Source: Bacteroidales bacterium (GTDB lineage Bacteria; Bacteroidota; Bacteroidia; Bacteroidales; UBA932). Taken from it: DNA of 64,000 bases. The translations under genes and the position numbers were made by a program. Positions 25,248 through 33,822 of the stretch are shown here, piece after piece. Positions within the stretch are counted from its first letter, which is position 1. Each line of letters opens with the position of its first letter. The stretch is from positions 40,399 to 104,398 of the forward strand of contig JAFWSX010000005.1 in assembly GCA_017519185.1 (NCBI GenBank). Reading direction: 5' to 3'. A model generated the notes under the pieces. It was not told the DNA's origin and searched no databases. It saw nothing but the letters and a program-made list of their open reading frames with translations.

Positions 25248-27386
25248 CTATAGGAATAGTCTGAATTTCAAAAAGAACGCACGTCCCGGCTTCTGCAGCA
25301 TATAGTTGTCGAAGGCAAGTGCATCCAGAAGGTTGGAGCATTCGAGGGACACGTTGTAACGGCCGCTGTGCCAGGAATAAAGCAGAGAGGCATTTGTGAT
25401 GTGCTGCGTGGGCACCCTGGACTTGGAACTTGCCGATCCGAACGCTTCCCAAGTGAGGTAGAACCAGTGCACCCACTGGTAATCGGCGCTCAGGCGCAGA
25501 CGGTCATCGTCCTGGAACAGATTATGGAACGTATATGACAGTTCTGCATTGCAATATGTCCAGGGACGGTTGGGAGTCCTGTTCCGGTAAGTTACCGAGC
25601 GCTCCCCCGACTGGGTGAATTCTCGCATATCACGGCTGTCGTCGTAGCTGGCATTCACGGCTGCGTGAAGTTTTCCGGCCCAGTCATAGCGTATCTCACC
25701 GTCCAGCCCTTTGATATGGACCGCATCAACGTTGACATATTGCATCATCGACTCGGTTTCCATCAGGCTTGCACGGATATAGTTGTCCACCAGACGTACG
25801 AAACCGTTCATCTCATATGAAATCATATGTCCTTCACCCAGGTCAAGGCTTCCGAATACTCCGAGGTTGAAGTTTTCGCTGATTTCGGGCTTGAGAGCCA
25901 CGTTGGGATAAACTGTAGCGCCGTTGCCGAGCAGTTCCCTGGCGACAGGAAGACGGACGCTGTGTTCATACGATCCCTTCAGGGCAACTGCTTCTGCGAA
26001 GATGTAGCGTGTACCAAGTCCGTAACCGACATAATTCTGCGTATTGCTGCCTTTTATCTTATCGGACCCGGTCGTCGATGAAAGTTCGGTCTGATTGATC
26101 GTCAGGTGGTTCACATAATCCTTCACGAAAAAGGTATTGTTCATTCGTCCTTCCATCAGAGACTGGTCATATGAAAGGCCGGCGATGTGCTTGGTGAGTA
26201 TGTCGTTTGTCGGCACGAAGTCCCTGTCCCAGGAATCTTCCTGCTTGTTGCCGGACCGGTTAAGCATATAGTTGAGAGACAACTCGTGACCTGCGGCAAT
26301 ATCATAATTCAGGTTGCCCCGGACCACGGTCAGAGGGCGGAGATAGTCGCGCAATGACTTGCCGCGCCTGCGGATCTCGCTGTATCCTCCGTTGATATAG
26401 CTGCCGTCCCAGTAGTAAAGCCTGTATGTGGTGTCGACAGTCTGGGAGTGGTCAAGCGTGTGGGATGCAGAGAGTTGAAGCTGAAGGCCCTCTGCCAGGA
26501 AATCTGATTTCTCGTAGCGGGCAGAGAAACTGAGCGACTCAGTGTGGCGCTCGGCCATACCGATGACGTGACTCTGGGTCGCACCGGTCTGGATATCCTT
26601 GTCGATCTTCGAGTATGAGGCGGAAACGAAGAACGCGTCTGCCCAGCTGCGGTTCTGGACACCTGCCTCAAGCTGTCCGAACAAGGAAAGATAATCGTCG
26701 TGGAATCTCGGCAGGTCTTTGACGACAAAAGCAGTATGGTCTTCGTTGCGGACTTTCACGTCCCGCATCATATAGTCATTCTTGGAATAATGAGCACTGA
26801 GCACCGGACGTATTATCAGCCCGGTCCGTTTTCCTATGTACTGTGCGCTGAAGTCTGCCTTGTGAGTATGGAACGAACCGATGCCGTATGAGAAATCAAC
26901 GAAATTACGGCTGCTGCGGTTGGTTATGATATTGACTGCCCCACCAAGTGCATCGCTGCCGAAACTGGCAGGTATCACCCCTTTGTATATTTCCACACGG
27001 TCGATGATGTTGACGGGCAGATTGGCCAGTGTCATTCCCGTTCCCTTCGCGTCGAGCGGCATACCATCCAGGAAATAACGGATGGAATTGCCTGACATTC
27101 CGTTGATGGAAAGATCGAAGTCGCTTCCCACACCTCCTTCTTCACGGATGCGTATTCCGTTGGTGCGGTCGATGGCCTGCGTGAGGGACTGAAGCGTGGC
27201 TGCCTGAGTGCGGATACTGACGGCATTGATGGCAAAAGCCCCTTCCCTGAGGTTCTGCTCCTTGGATTTTGCAGTCACAGTGGCATTGTCAATCACCACG
27301 GTGTCTTGCAGGCTGGACTGGGCAAGAACCGCAGAAACCGCGCATAACTGTGCCAAAAAGATTAATAAGATTCTTTTTATTGCCAT
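25248..27386 (-). CDS. TonB-dependent outer-membrane receptor behind riboswitch 2
   Basis: The 712-residue receptor has a signal peptide (cut near VLAQSS), a plug with LTQAIDRTNGIRIREEGGVG, LSINGMSGNSIRYFLDGMP and VIPASFGSDALGGAVNIITN, and a barrel ending in an aromatic C-terminal strand (FFLKFRLFL). It is only distantly similar to the receptor of unit 1, so the two probably differ in ligand or affinity. The cobalamin riboswitch upstream and the ABC transporter downstream point to corrinoid import. It leads a six-gene operon running to 19674. Confidence 0.88.
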   Translation of the reverse strand: MAIKRILLIFLAQLCAVSAVLAQSSLQDTVVIDNATVTAKSKEQNLREGAFAINAVSIRTQAATLQSLTQAIDRTNGIRIREEGGVGSDFDLSINGMSGNSIRYFLDGMPLDAKGTGMTLANLPVNIIDRVEIYKGVIPASFGSDALGGAVNIITNRSSRNFVDFSYGIGSFHTHKADFSAQYIGKRTGLIIRPVLSAHYSKNDYMMRDVKVRNEDHTAFVVKDLPRFHDDYLSLFGQLEAGVQNRSWADAFFVSASYSKIDKDIQTGATQSHVIGMAERHTESLSFSARYEKSDFLAEGLQLQLSASHTLDHSQTVDTTYRLYYWDGSYINGGYSEIRRRGKSLRDYLRPLTVVRGNLNYDIAAGHELSLNYMLNRSGNKQEDSWDRDFVPTNDILTKHIAGLSYDQSLMEGRMNNTFFVKDYVNHLTINQTELSSTTGSDKIKGSNTQNYVGYGLGTRYIFAEAVALKGSYEHSVRLPVARELLGNGATVYPNVALKPEISENFNLGVFGSLDLGEGHMISYEMNGFVRLVDNYIRASLMETESMMQYVNVDAVHIKGLDGEIRYDWAGKLHAAVNASYDDSRDMREFTQSGERSVTYRNRTPNRPWTYCNAELSYTFHNLFQDDDRLRLSADYQWVHWFYLTWEAFGSASSKSRVPTQHITNASLLYSWHSGRYNVSLECSNLLDALAFDNYMLQKPGRAFFLKFRLFL

Positions 27387-27426
27387 CTTGCGTTCGCGCT
27401 TGTTCCTGAGCGCACGTAATTAATGC

Positions 27427-27605
27427 TTCCGGTAGGTCTTCTGGCTTTCTCCTAATCTGTCAAGCCTTCCCGAACAAGAAGTTCAGTGGCGATGGATCTA
27501 ACAGATTGATGCCGGAGATTACAGCTGCAGGTACAGCCCCGGTTTCTCACCGTGTTCCCTTTCATCAGTGTGGCTGGGCTCAGCCTCCTGATTGCCGAAA
27601 TGCGT
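27427..27605 (-). promoter_or_regulatory. Cobalamin (AdoCbl) riboswitch 2
   Basis: Read on the minus strand, this leader has the same core as riboswitch 1: AAAGGGAACACGGTGAGAAACC then GGGGCTGTACC and GCAGCTGTAATC (about 27565-27515). Its B12 box AAGCCAGAAGACCTACC is at 27447-27431. Boundaries are approximate. It controls the TonB-DUF4374-cbiA-btuFCD operon. The aptamer ends about 40 nt before the ATG at 27386. Confidence 0.95.
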
Positions 27606-27607
27606 CG

Positions 27608-27615
27608 CGAATATA
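27608..27615 (-). promoter_or_regulatory. -7 box for riboswitch 2 operon
   Basis: TATATTCG (minus) matches TAnnTTYG and lies just upstream of the riboswitch helix start, mirroring the TACCTTCG placement at riboswitch 1. Confidence 0.45.
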
Positions 27616-27636
27616 GAATTGTTTGCTTAAAAAAAC

Positions 27637-27644
27637 TAATTTTG
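27637..27644 (+). promoter_or_regulatory. -7 box for cobUTS
   Basis: TAATTTTG fits TAnnTTTG exactly. Only four bases separate it from the GTG start at 27649, so the mRNA is predicted to be leaderless. It is divergent from riboswitch 2 promoter, 21 bp away. Confidence 0.5.
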
Positions 27645-27648
27645 GGAT

Positions 27649-28161
27649 GTGAAACGCATAATCCTCATAACCGGTGGAGCCCGTTCCGGGAAAAGCACCA
27701 AGGCCGAGGCTCTTGCCCTCAGCCTGGCAGCCGATCCTGTGTATCTCGCAACGGCCCGTATCTGGGACGACGAGTTCCGAGAGCGTGTCCGCCGGCACCA
27801 GGAGCGCCGCGGTCCGCAGTGGACCAACATCGAAGAAGAGAAGTACCTCAGCAGGCACAATGTGGCTGGTCGCGTGGTGCTGGTGGACTGCCTCACCCTG
27901 TGGGCCACCAATTTCTTCTACGACCTGGAAGGCGACACCGACAAGGCCCTCGAAGCCATTAAGGCCGAGTTCGGGCGTTTCACGGACCAGGACGCCACTT
28001 TCATTTTTGTCACCAATGAAATCGGCTTGGGCGGCACGTCAGACAACGCTCTCCAACGCAAGTTCACCGACCTGCAGGGCTGGATGAACCAGTATGTCGC
28101 AGCTCTCGCTGACGAAGTCTTCCTGATGGTAAGCGGCATCCCCGTTAAAATTAAAGGATAG
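27649..28161 (+). CDS. cobU: Adenosylcobinamide kinase / adenosylcobinamide-phosphate guanylyltransferase
   Basis: The 170-residue P-loop enzyme has GGARSGKST (9-17), the segment RVRRHQERR with His50 at the position of the guanylylated His of Salmonella CobU, and VDCLTLWATN. It phosphorylates adenosylcobinamide and transfers GMP to it in the cytoplasm. The start is GTG; an overlapping ATG at 27647 runs straight into a stop. The gene leads cobU-cobT-cobS, with 3-bp gaps, and is transcribed away from riboswitch 2. Confidence 0.93.
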   Translation: MKRIILITGGARSGKSTKAEALALSLAADPVYLATARIWDDEFRERVRRHQERRGPQWTNIEEEKYLSRHNVAGRVVLVDCLTLWATNFFYDLEGDTDKALEAIKAEFGRFTDQDATFIFVTNEIGLGGTSDNALQRKFTDLQGWMNQYVAALADEVFLMVSGIPVKIKG

Positions 28162-28164
28162 CAA

Positions 28165-29208
28165 ATGGCTGAATTTAAAATTGAACGTCCTGACCAGGCA
28201 CTGCGTCCCGCACTTCAGGCAAAGATAGACAACCTCACCAAGCCGAAAGGGTCGCTCGGGCGGCTCGAAGAGCTCGCACTGCAGATCGGCCTCGTTCAGC
28301 ATACCCTTTCTCCCGAGCTCCGTCATCCCCAGAACATAGTGTTCGCAGGCGACCACGGCATTGTGGATGAAGGTGTCAGCATAGCTCCCAAGGAAGTCAC
28401 CTGGCAGCAGGTCTGCCATTTCACTCATCCTAAGGGCACAGGCGGAGTGAATTTCCTCTGCCGTCAGCACGGATTCACACTCAAGGTGGTGGATGCAGGT
28501 GTCGACTTCGACCTGCCGCGCGACCGCGGCATCATCGACCTCAAGGTAGGCCGAGGCACCCGCAATTTCCTTCACGGGCCAGCGATGACGGAAGCCGAGA
28601 TGGAGCAGTGCCTCCAGGGTGGAGCCAAAGTCGTCAGGCAGTGCCAGTCCGAAGGCAGCAACATTCTAAGCTTCGGTGAGATGGGCATCGGCAATACCTC
28701 TCCTTCTTCCATCTGGATGTCATATTTCACGGGCATTCCCCTGGCCGAGTGCGTAGGCGCAGGAAGCGGCCTCGACAACGAAGGCATACGGCATAAATAC
28801 GATGTGCTGCACAGGTCTATGGAAGGCTATGCAGGCGACGGCTCGCCACGCGACATAATCCGCTGGTTCGGAGGTTTCGAGATGGTGATGGCCATCGGAG
28901 CGATGCTGCAGGCAGCCGAGCTGAAAATGATCATTCTCGTGGACGGATTCATTATGACAAGCTGCATCCTGGCGGCTTCGAAACTGTATCCGGAAGTTCT
29001 GGGCTACGCCATCTTCGGCCACTGCGGCGACGAATCCGGCCACAAAAAGATGCTCGACGCCCTCGGAGCGAAGCCCTTGCTGAACCTCGGGCTCAGGCTC
29101 GGCGAAGGCACCGGAGCAATCTGTGCTTATCCTATCGTAGAATCCGCTGTGAGGATGATCAACCAGATGGACACCTTTTCCGGCGCTGACATTACCAAAT
29201 ACTTCTAA
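28165..29208 (+). CDS. cobT: Nicotinate-nucleotide:dimethylbenzimidazole phosphoribosyltransferase
   Basis: The 347 residues carry the CobT signatures [10 protein letters not shown] (27-36), AGDHGI (61-66), FGEMGIGNT (170-178) and LGEGTGA (312-318), with the catalytic Glu at 314. The enzyme moves the phosphoribosyl group of nicotinate mononucleotide to a lower-ligand base to give alpha-ribazole phosphate. Which benzimidazole or purine is used cannot be read. It lies between cobU and cobS with 3-bp gaps on both sides. Confidence 0.95.
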   Translation: MAEFKIERPDQALRPALQAKIDNLTKPKGSLGRLEELALQIGLVQHTLSPELRHPQNIVFAGDHGIVDEGVSIAPKEVTWQQVCHFTHPKGTGGVNFLCRQHGFTLKVVDAGVDFDLPRDRGIIDLKVGRGTRNFLHGPAMTEAEMEQCLQGGAKVVRQCQSEGSNILSFGEMGIGNTSPSSIWMSYFTGIPLAECVGAGSGLDNEGIRHKYDVLHRSMEGYAGDGSPRDIIRWFGGFEMVMAIGAMLQAAELKMIILVDGFIMTSCILAASKLYPEVLGYAIFGHCGDESGHKKMLDALGAKPLLNLGLRLGEGTGAICAYPIVESAVRMINQMDTFSGADITKYF

Positions 29209-29211
29209 ACG

Positions 29212-29970
29212 ATGAGACTGCTGGCCGCACTGACATTCTTCACCCGACTGCCGTTCTGGCGCATCCGCGAGATTCCCGCTGAGGCTTTCAAGCGCGTGGT
29301 TCCGCTATGGCCGCTCGCCGGCTGGCTCACCGGGTTCGTGATGGCCCTCGTCCTCTGGCTCTGCAGCAATGTGATACCTCTCACGCTGGCGTGGATCGTC
29401 GCACTGGTGGCCAGGTTGCTTCTGACCGGCTGCCTGCACGAAGACGGACTGGCAGATTTCATCGACGGCTTCGGCGGCGGCACTACCCGTGAAAGGACGC
29501 TCGCCATAATGAAGGATTCCCACATCGGCACATACGGCGTCATCGGGCTGATCGTCTATTTCGCCCTGATGCTCCAGTTGCCTGCCACCCTTTCGCGCGA
29601 CACACTATGCGTGGTGATTCTTGCAGGAGACTGCTGGGCCAAATGCTGCGCCGCACAGCTGATCAACCTGCTGCCATACGCACGCAAGGAAGAGGAAGCA
29701 AAGAACAAGACAGTATACGACCGGATGAAGTGGCACGAGTTTCTGCTCTGCCTTTTCTTCGGACTGGCCCCTGCCGCTGCAATGACCTTCTGGCTGGACT
29801 GGATGCCGCTGAGTTTCTTCTGGCTGCTGGCAGTGCCCGTGGCAGTGATGCTGCTGATGGCCCTGCTTATGAAACGCCGCCTTCAGGGCTACACCGGCGA
29901 CTGCTGCGGCGCAACCTTCCTCCTCTGCGAACTGTCGTACTACTTCGCAGCACTGCTGATAGTCCAATAA
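29212..29970 (+). CDS. cobS: Adenosylcobinamide-GDP ribazoletransferase (cobalamin synthase)
   Basis: The 252-residue inner-membrane enzyme has about six hydrophobic segments, the N-terminal ALTFFTRLPFWR motif and HEDGLADFIDGFGG (76-89), the metal/substrate signature of CobS. It joins AdoCbi-GDP and alpha-ribazole (phosphate) at the membrane, the same location as CbiB. It is the last gene of cobUTS; the convergent fimbrillin-like gene ends 21 bp later, and I see no clear hairpin terminator between them. Confidence 0.94.
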   Translation: MRLLAALTFFTRLPFWRIREIPAEAFKRVVPLWPLAGWLTGFVMALVLWLCSNVIPLTLAWIVALVARLLLTGCLHEDGLADFIDGFGGGTTRERTLAIMKDSHIGTYGVIGLIVYFALMLQLPATLSRDTLCVVILAGDCWAKCCAAQLINLLPYARKEEEAKNKTVYDRMKWHEFLLCLFFGLAPAAAMTFWLDWMPLSFFWLLAVPVAVMLLMALLMKRRLQGYTGDCCGATFLLCELSYYFAALLIVQ

Positions 29971-29991
29971 TAATTCCTGATACTTGTTATA

Positions 29992-31692
29992 TTACTTGAA
30001 GTATTCAAGTTGGATATAATCGAAGTGGAAAGCAGCACTGTCATCTCCGCTAATAAGGAAGTATCTATGGTTTCCCAAATCATAAACTTTCTCACCGTCT
30101 GCACTTAAAGTGTATGGCAGGGCCGTGGCTCCTCCTGGAACGCCATCCTGGAAGAAAGTATCGGATGCGTACACAGAATATGTTCCTGTCCCATAATTCA
30201 ATGCCTTTACGTACATTTTCGACCATCGGATACTCGGAGTGCCGTTCCAGATGCCCCAGGGCTGGTTGTGGCTCTGCCCTTCAATATGATTGGGAGATCC
30301 CCATATCCAGAACAGGTTCCGGTGGTGGAACAGAATTCCATAGTACAGATCCTCATCGTCCCCGTCGGTAGAGTCTAACTCCAATCCATATTCGGGATAA
30401 TAGGAGTTGTAGCCGGTCTGGTAACTGATGTTCCTATATAAAGGCTGGCCGATTTCCAGCTCCACCTCAATGCAGTCGGGTTGCGAAACTTTACCGGCCA
30501 CAGCGAGGGTACGGACAAAGAACGAATAGGTTCCAGGCGTGATGCCGCTGTCGAAGGACACACTGTAGATGCCGTTGTCAATTGTGTGGCTGGAAGGGAA
30601 GTGCCATCTGCCGTCCTCGCCAACCAGTGAGCATTCGTAGTCGGCAAAGTCTTCATCGTCAGACACCGGCCAGTATATCGTGACGCCGTTCATCGCCTCA
30701 TTGGTAAAGAAGTCGATGTCACCCTCTTCCGGATTCTCGACGTCGGGCTTCGGTACCCCGATAGTGAATTCTGTGAGGCCGCCTTCCTTGAACTCCAGGG
30801 TTCTTCCCCTGGAGCGGAGGTTGACAATGCGGTGTGCATCTTCCTCGCCATTATAATTGTAGTACACATATAGTTCCAGCCTGTCAGAAACTCCAGACAT
30901 TGACCTGAGCCAGACGGTAGCCTTCCCGTCGTCGCCGACTTCAAGGCCCGGGCCATCGTACCAGAAACTGATGCCTGCAGTTGCATCATCTCCTACGATG
31001 CGTTCCATCTCAGGGTCGTAGCTGAAATAATAACCGGAATCGAAGCCAAGATCAATGGAACCGCTTGTAATGTGAGATCCCGGAGGGAGGTCTGCAACCA
31101 CCATTTTGACGATAGTCCCGACGCGGGCAAACTGGAAAGAGAGTTCGTCCGGGCGGGTGTTTTGGCGGATCACCGCCTTTGAGACCAGAATGTCGGCAGC
31201 AGGGTCGAAGCTGTCGGCGGTAGGATTCTGGCCTGTGGGCATTTCAAGAGGAATAATCATCTTGTCTTCCCATTCGTCCCAACAATCACCTGCAATATTC
31301 CAGGCGCAACTGGCTGGATAGATGGCTACATATTGAATCTCCCCATTGCCTTCTGCGTCCGGTCTCTCATCAAGTTCGAGTTGAAAAACAGCTTCAGCAC
31401 CGGAAGCAGCAAGCGGCTTGGACTCATATTTTTCCGTCACATATCCATTATACTCTGGATCTTGTTGCAGCGTCGCGATGTAAGGCACCGCTTCCCAAAC
31501 TGCAATTTGGTCACCGTCATTCCAGTTCAGACTGAACTGGCCGTCAGCTTCCGTAATGGTGGTTTTTGTGCCGGGGCCTCCCGCATAAACCGTCACGTTC
31601 TTTGCGTTCGACGGAAGGGTTTCCACAAGTTGCTCTGAGTTGCAGGCAGCAGCAACCAGTATTGCTAAAAGACAATAAACAATCCTCTTCAT
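29992..31692 (-). CDS. Fimbrillin-like cell-surface lipoprotein
   Basis: The 566-residue protein has a lipobox (LVAAAC; ATG at 31690-31692). Its first domain resembles Bacteroidales fimbrillin/Mfa-like proteins: GGPGTKTTITEADGQFSLNW then DGDQIAVW, a common N-terminal pattern of the family. The C-terminal 200 residues form separate beta-rich domains, with one fibronectin-like stretch (about 340-430) and a final galactose-binding-like part (YFLISGDDSAAFHFDYIQLEYF). It is likely exposed on the cell surface, as a pilus tip-like or adhesin subunit; a specific ligand cannot be inferred. It is coupled to the 54-residue peptide gene upstream. Confidence 0.68.
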   Translation of the reverse strand: MKRIVYCLLAILVAAACNSEQLVETLPSNAKNVTVYAGGPGTKTTITEADGQFSLNWNDGDQIAVWEAVPYIATLQQDPEYNGYVTEKYESKPLAASGAEAVFQLELDERPDAEGNGEIQYVAIYPASCAWNIAGDCWDEWEDKMIIPLEMPTGQNPTADSFDPAADILVSKAVIRQNTRPDELSFQFARVGTIVKMVVADLPPGSHITSGSIDLGFDSGYYFSYDPEMERIVGDDATAGISFWYDGPGLEVGDDGKATVWLRSMSGVSDRLELYVYYNYNGEEDAHRIVNLRSRGRTLEFKEGGLTEFTIGVPKPDVENPEEGDIDFFTNEAMNGVTIYWPVSDDEDFADYECSLVGEDGRWHFPSSHTIDNGIYSVSFDSGITPGTYSFFVRTLAVAGKVSQPDCIEVELEIGQPLYRNISYQTGYNSYYPEYGLELDSTDGDDEDLYYGILFHHRNLFWIWGSPNHIEGQSHNQPWGIWNGTPSIRWSKMYVKALNYGTGTYSVYASDTFFQDGVPGGATALPYTLSADGEKVYDLGNHRYFLISGDDSAAFHFDYIQLEYFK

Positions 31693-31693
31693 A

Positions 31694-31858
31694 TCAGAAT
31701 GTCCCTCCGTCGACATAATTATCGTCATTGATGTCGCCACCGGCTTTCCCTTCGTCACCATAAACAACTTGCCTGCCGGCTACGCTTTGGCAGATTACCC
31801 AGCACAGGTTAACTTCCAGTATATCTGATTCGGGAGTTTTGTAAATTGACTTTTTCAT
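31694..31858 (-). CDS. 54-residue peptide coupled to the fimbrillin-like gene
   Basis: A short reading frame starts at the ATG at 31856-31858 and encodes 54 residues beginning MKKSIYKTPESDILEV and ending DNYVDGGTF. The TGA stop is separated from the next ATG by one base (TGATATG), so translation is probably coupled. The MKK-x-Y-x-TPE-x-D opening resembles small peptides that precede Bacteroidales surface lipoprotein genes. It contains two cysteines and no obvious signal peptide or TM segment. A -7-like box (TACCTTTC, minus, 31879-31886) lies upstream. Function unknown. Confidence 0.6.
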   Translation of the reverse strand: MKKSIYKTPESDILEVNLCWVICQSVAGRQVVYGDEGKAGGDINDDNYVDGGTF

Positions 31859-31910
31859 GGCACCTTATTTTTGATTTTGAAAGGTAGGCATTAATAATTT
31901 CTAAAGCAAA

Positions 31911-32028
31911 TGGCGCCACAAGCCGAAGGCAAGAGGGTGCCCAAGGCACCACAGACGACGCTTTGCGTCGCAGGGGTTTTAGGGGGCAGAGCCCCCTAGT
32001 AAAGGCAGCCACATCAGGTGGCGCCACA
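31911..32028. repeat. GC-rich multi-hairpin element flanked by direct repeats
   Basis: This 118-bp intergenic stretch is bounded by direct repeats TGGCGCCACA at 31911-31920 and 32019-32028. Between them are four short inverted repeats with three-base loops: GCC-GAA-GGC (31922-31930), GGTGCC-CAA-GGCACC (31936-31950), CGACGC-TTT-GCGTCG (31956-31970) and AGGGGGC-AGA-GCCCCCT (31981-31997). No coding frame explains it. It looks like a compact structured repeat, perhaps a REP- or MITE-like intergenic element. Only one copy is in the window. Confidence 0.6.
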
Positions 32029-32063
32029 AAAAAAGAGAAGGCTTCTGAGCCTTCTCTTTTTTT
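32028..32063 (-). terminator. Terminator after tRNA-Phe (symmetrical)
   Basis: A perfect 16-bp inverted repeat, AAAAAAAGAGAAGGCT (32028-32043) and AGCCTTCTCTTTTTTT (32048-32063), with a TCTG loop. On the minus strand it ends in seven T residues one base after the tRNA, so it is the likely tRNA terminator; because it is A/T-tailed on both sides it could work in both directions. Confidence 0.85.
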
Positions 32064-32064
32064 G

Positions 32065-32137
<73 letters not shown>

Positions 32138-32187
32138 ATTGGTTTGAGGACTGCAAATATAGAGTTTAAATGCAAAACACCAAAAAA

Positions 32188-33813
32188 TTATTGAGGTTTT
32201 ATCTTGATTTTCATACCAGGATATATCTTGGTATTCTTGGTAAAACCGTTCAAAGTCATGATATCGTGCAGGGTAACACCGTCAAACTTGTTAGAAATCT
32301 CCCAGAGAGTATCGCCCTTCTTCACCGTATAAGTGACATATCCGCCGGAACTGGTCGTAGCCACCGCAGTGCCTGACGAACTTGAAGATGATGATGCCGT
32401 ACTGGTGGCAGGCGCCGAACCTTTGCCATAGATACGTAGCCTCTGCCCCACCTTGATGGTGTTGCTGCGAAGGTTGTTCCAGCTCTTGATGTTGTTCACG
32501 GTAGTGCCGTAGCGGCGGGCAATCGCGCCGAGAGTATCGCCGCTCTTCACTCTGTATGTAGTATAGCTGCCGCTGCCGGTCGAAGCCACAGACGATCCGC
32601 TGGAGATCTGCTTCATCCTGACAGGATTGAAATAGAGCGAATCCTTGTATCCGTAGATTTCCTTCTCCTTGTCCACGAAGGCAAGAGTGTAGTTGTAAGG
32701 AAGGATGAGCTGGTACTGGTGGGTGTCGCCCGGGATGATGTCATACAGGTACTGTGGATTCATATCACGAAGCTCCTCCATGCTGACACCGATATTCTCG
32801 CTTATCTGGCCGAAATGCAGGTTGCGATTGACCATAAAGGTATCCACGTGCGCCGGAAGGCCGATCTGCGTGGGAACGATATTATGCTCGGGATAATAGG
32901 TCAGCACATACAGCGCCGCCACGAAAGCAGGCACGTATCCGCGGGTCTCTCGGGGCAGATAGTTGTATACATCCCAAAAATCTTTTCCACCTCCGCTGCG
33001 GCGGATAGCCTTGTTGACGTTGCCGGAACCGCAGTTGTATGAAGCAATGGCCAGGCTCCAGTCGCCGAAGATGTCATAGGCGTCACGGAGATACTGGGCG
33101 GCAGCACGGCACGACTTGATGGGATCGAAACGCTCGTCTACATAGGATGTCATCTCAAGGTTGTAGTGGCGGGCCGTCGAGGCGATGAACTGCCACATAC
33201 CCTTTGCCTTCGCCCTTGAAACCGCCCTGGTATTGAGAGCAGACTCGATCACGGCCAGCGCCTTGAGCTCCTGGGGAAGGTCATATTCCATAAATATATC
33301 CTCGAACTGGGGCATCCAGTAGCGGGCCAGGCCTATGATGTTGCCTATCCTTCCCGGCATCTTCTGGGTATACTGGACAATATAGTTGCGGATAATGGGG
33401 TTGTACGGAATCTTGATGAACGAATTCATCTTGTTCAGCCTGTTGATGATCACCGAATCCGGAATGTCTGAAACCAGCACGATGTCATCCACGTTGGGCA
33501 GCTCAAAATCGAATGTGCTCATATCGTGCTCCACGTACCACACCGAAAGCAGCGAATCTGTATTGTGGACTTCCTCTGCATAAGGCTCGTCAACAGAGAA
33601 TTCGTCGTCATCGCTGGTCATTTCGATGGGATCGCCTTCCACGGTAATCATATACAGGTTGTCGTAGGCGGCCTGAAGCGAATCCAGCTTCATCTTGAGC
33701 ATCGCCACAGAGTCCTGGTACCTTCCGCGCTGGAATAGCTGGGCATTCGCCACAGTAGCCGTCAGAGGCAGCAGGAGCAGGGATAAAAAGAGAATCCGTT
33801 TGATGTTTTTCAT
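32188..33813 (-). CDS. mltD: Membrane-bound lytic transglycosylase with two LysM domains (MltD-like)
   Basis: The 541 residues comprise a signal peptide (cut near ANAQ), an N-terminal region of about 120 residues, a goose-lysozyme-like SLT domain with catalytic Glu190 in AVIESALNTRAVSRAKAKGMWQF (first ES at 190-191) and NCGSGNV-type active-site segment, and two C-terminal LysM modules (YRVKSGDTLGAIARRYGT and YTVKKGDTLWEISNKFDG) joined by a Ser-rich linker. It cleaves the beta-1,4 bond of peptidoglycan in the periplasm, producing anhydro-muropeptides. It is co-directional with DUF5683 (9-bp gap) and ParB-ParA. Confidence 0.9.
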   Translation of the reverse strand: MKNIKRILFLSLLLLPLTATVANAQLFQRGRYQDSVAMLKMKLDSLQAAYDNLYMITVEGDPIEMTSDDDEFSVDEPYAEEVHNTDSLLSVWYVEHDMSTFDFELPNVDDIVLVSDIPDSVIINRLNKMNSFIKIPYNPIIRNYIVQYTQKMPGRIGNIIGLARYWMPQFEDIFMEYDLPQELKALAVIESALNTRAVSRAKAKGMWQFIASTARHYNLEMTSYVDERFDPIKSCRAAAQYLRDAYDIFGDWSLAIASYNCGSGNVNKAIRRSGGGKDFWDVYNYLPRETRGYVPAFVAALYVLTYYPEHNIVPTQIGLPAHVDTFMVNRNLHFGQISENIGVSMEELRDMNPQYLYDIIPGDTHQYQLILPYNYTLAFVDKEKEIYGYKDSLYFNPVRMKQISSGSSVASTGSGSYTTYRVKSGDTLGAIARRYGTTVNNIKSWNNLRSNTIKVGQRLRIYGKGSAPATSTASSSSSSSGTAVATTSSGGYVTYTVKKGDTLWEISNKFDGVTLHDIMTLNGFTKNTKIYPGMKIKIKPQ

Positions 33814-33822
33814 ATTTTTTAA

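Noticed and set aside
31911..32028. CRISPR array
   Set aside because: The hairpins differ in sequence and are adjacent; there is no repeat-spacer periodicity and no cas gene.
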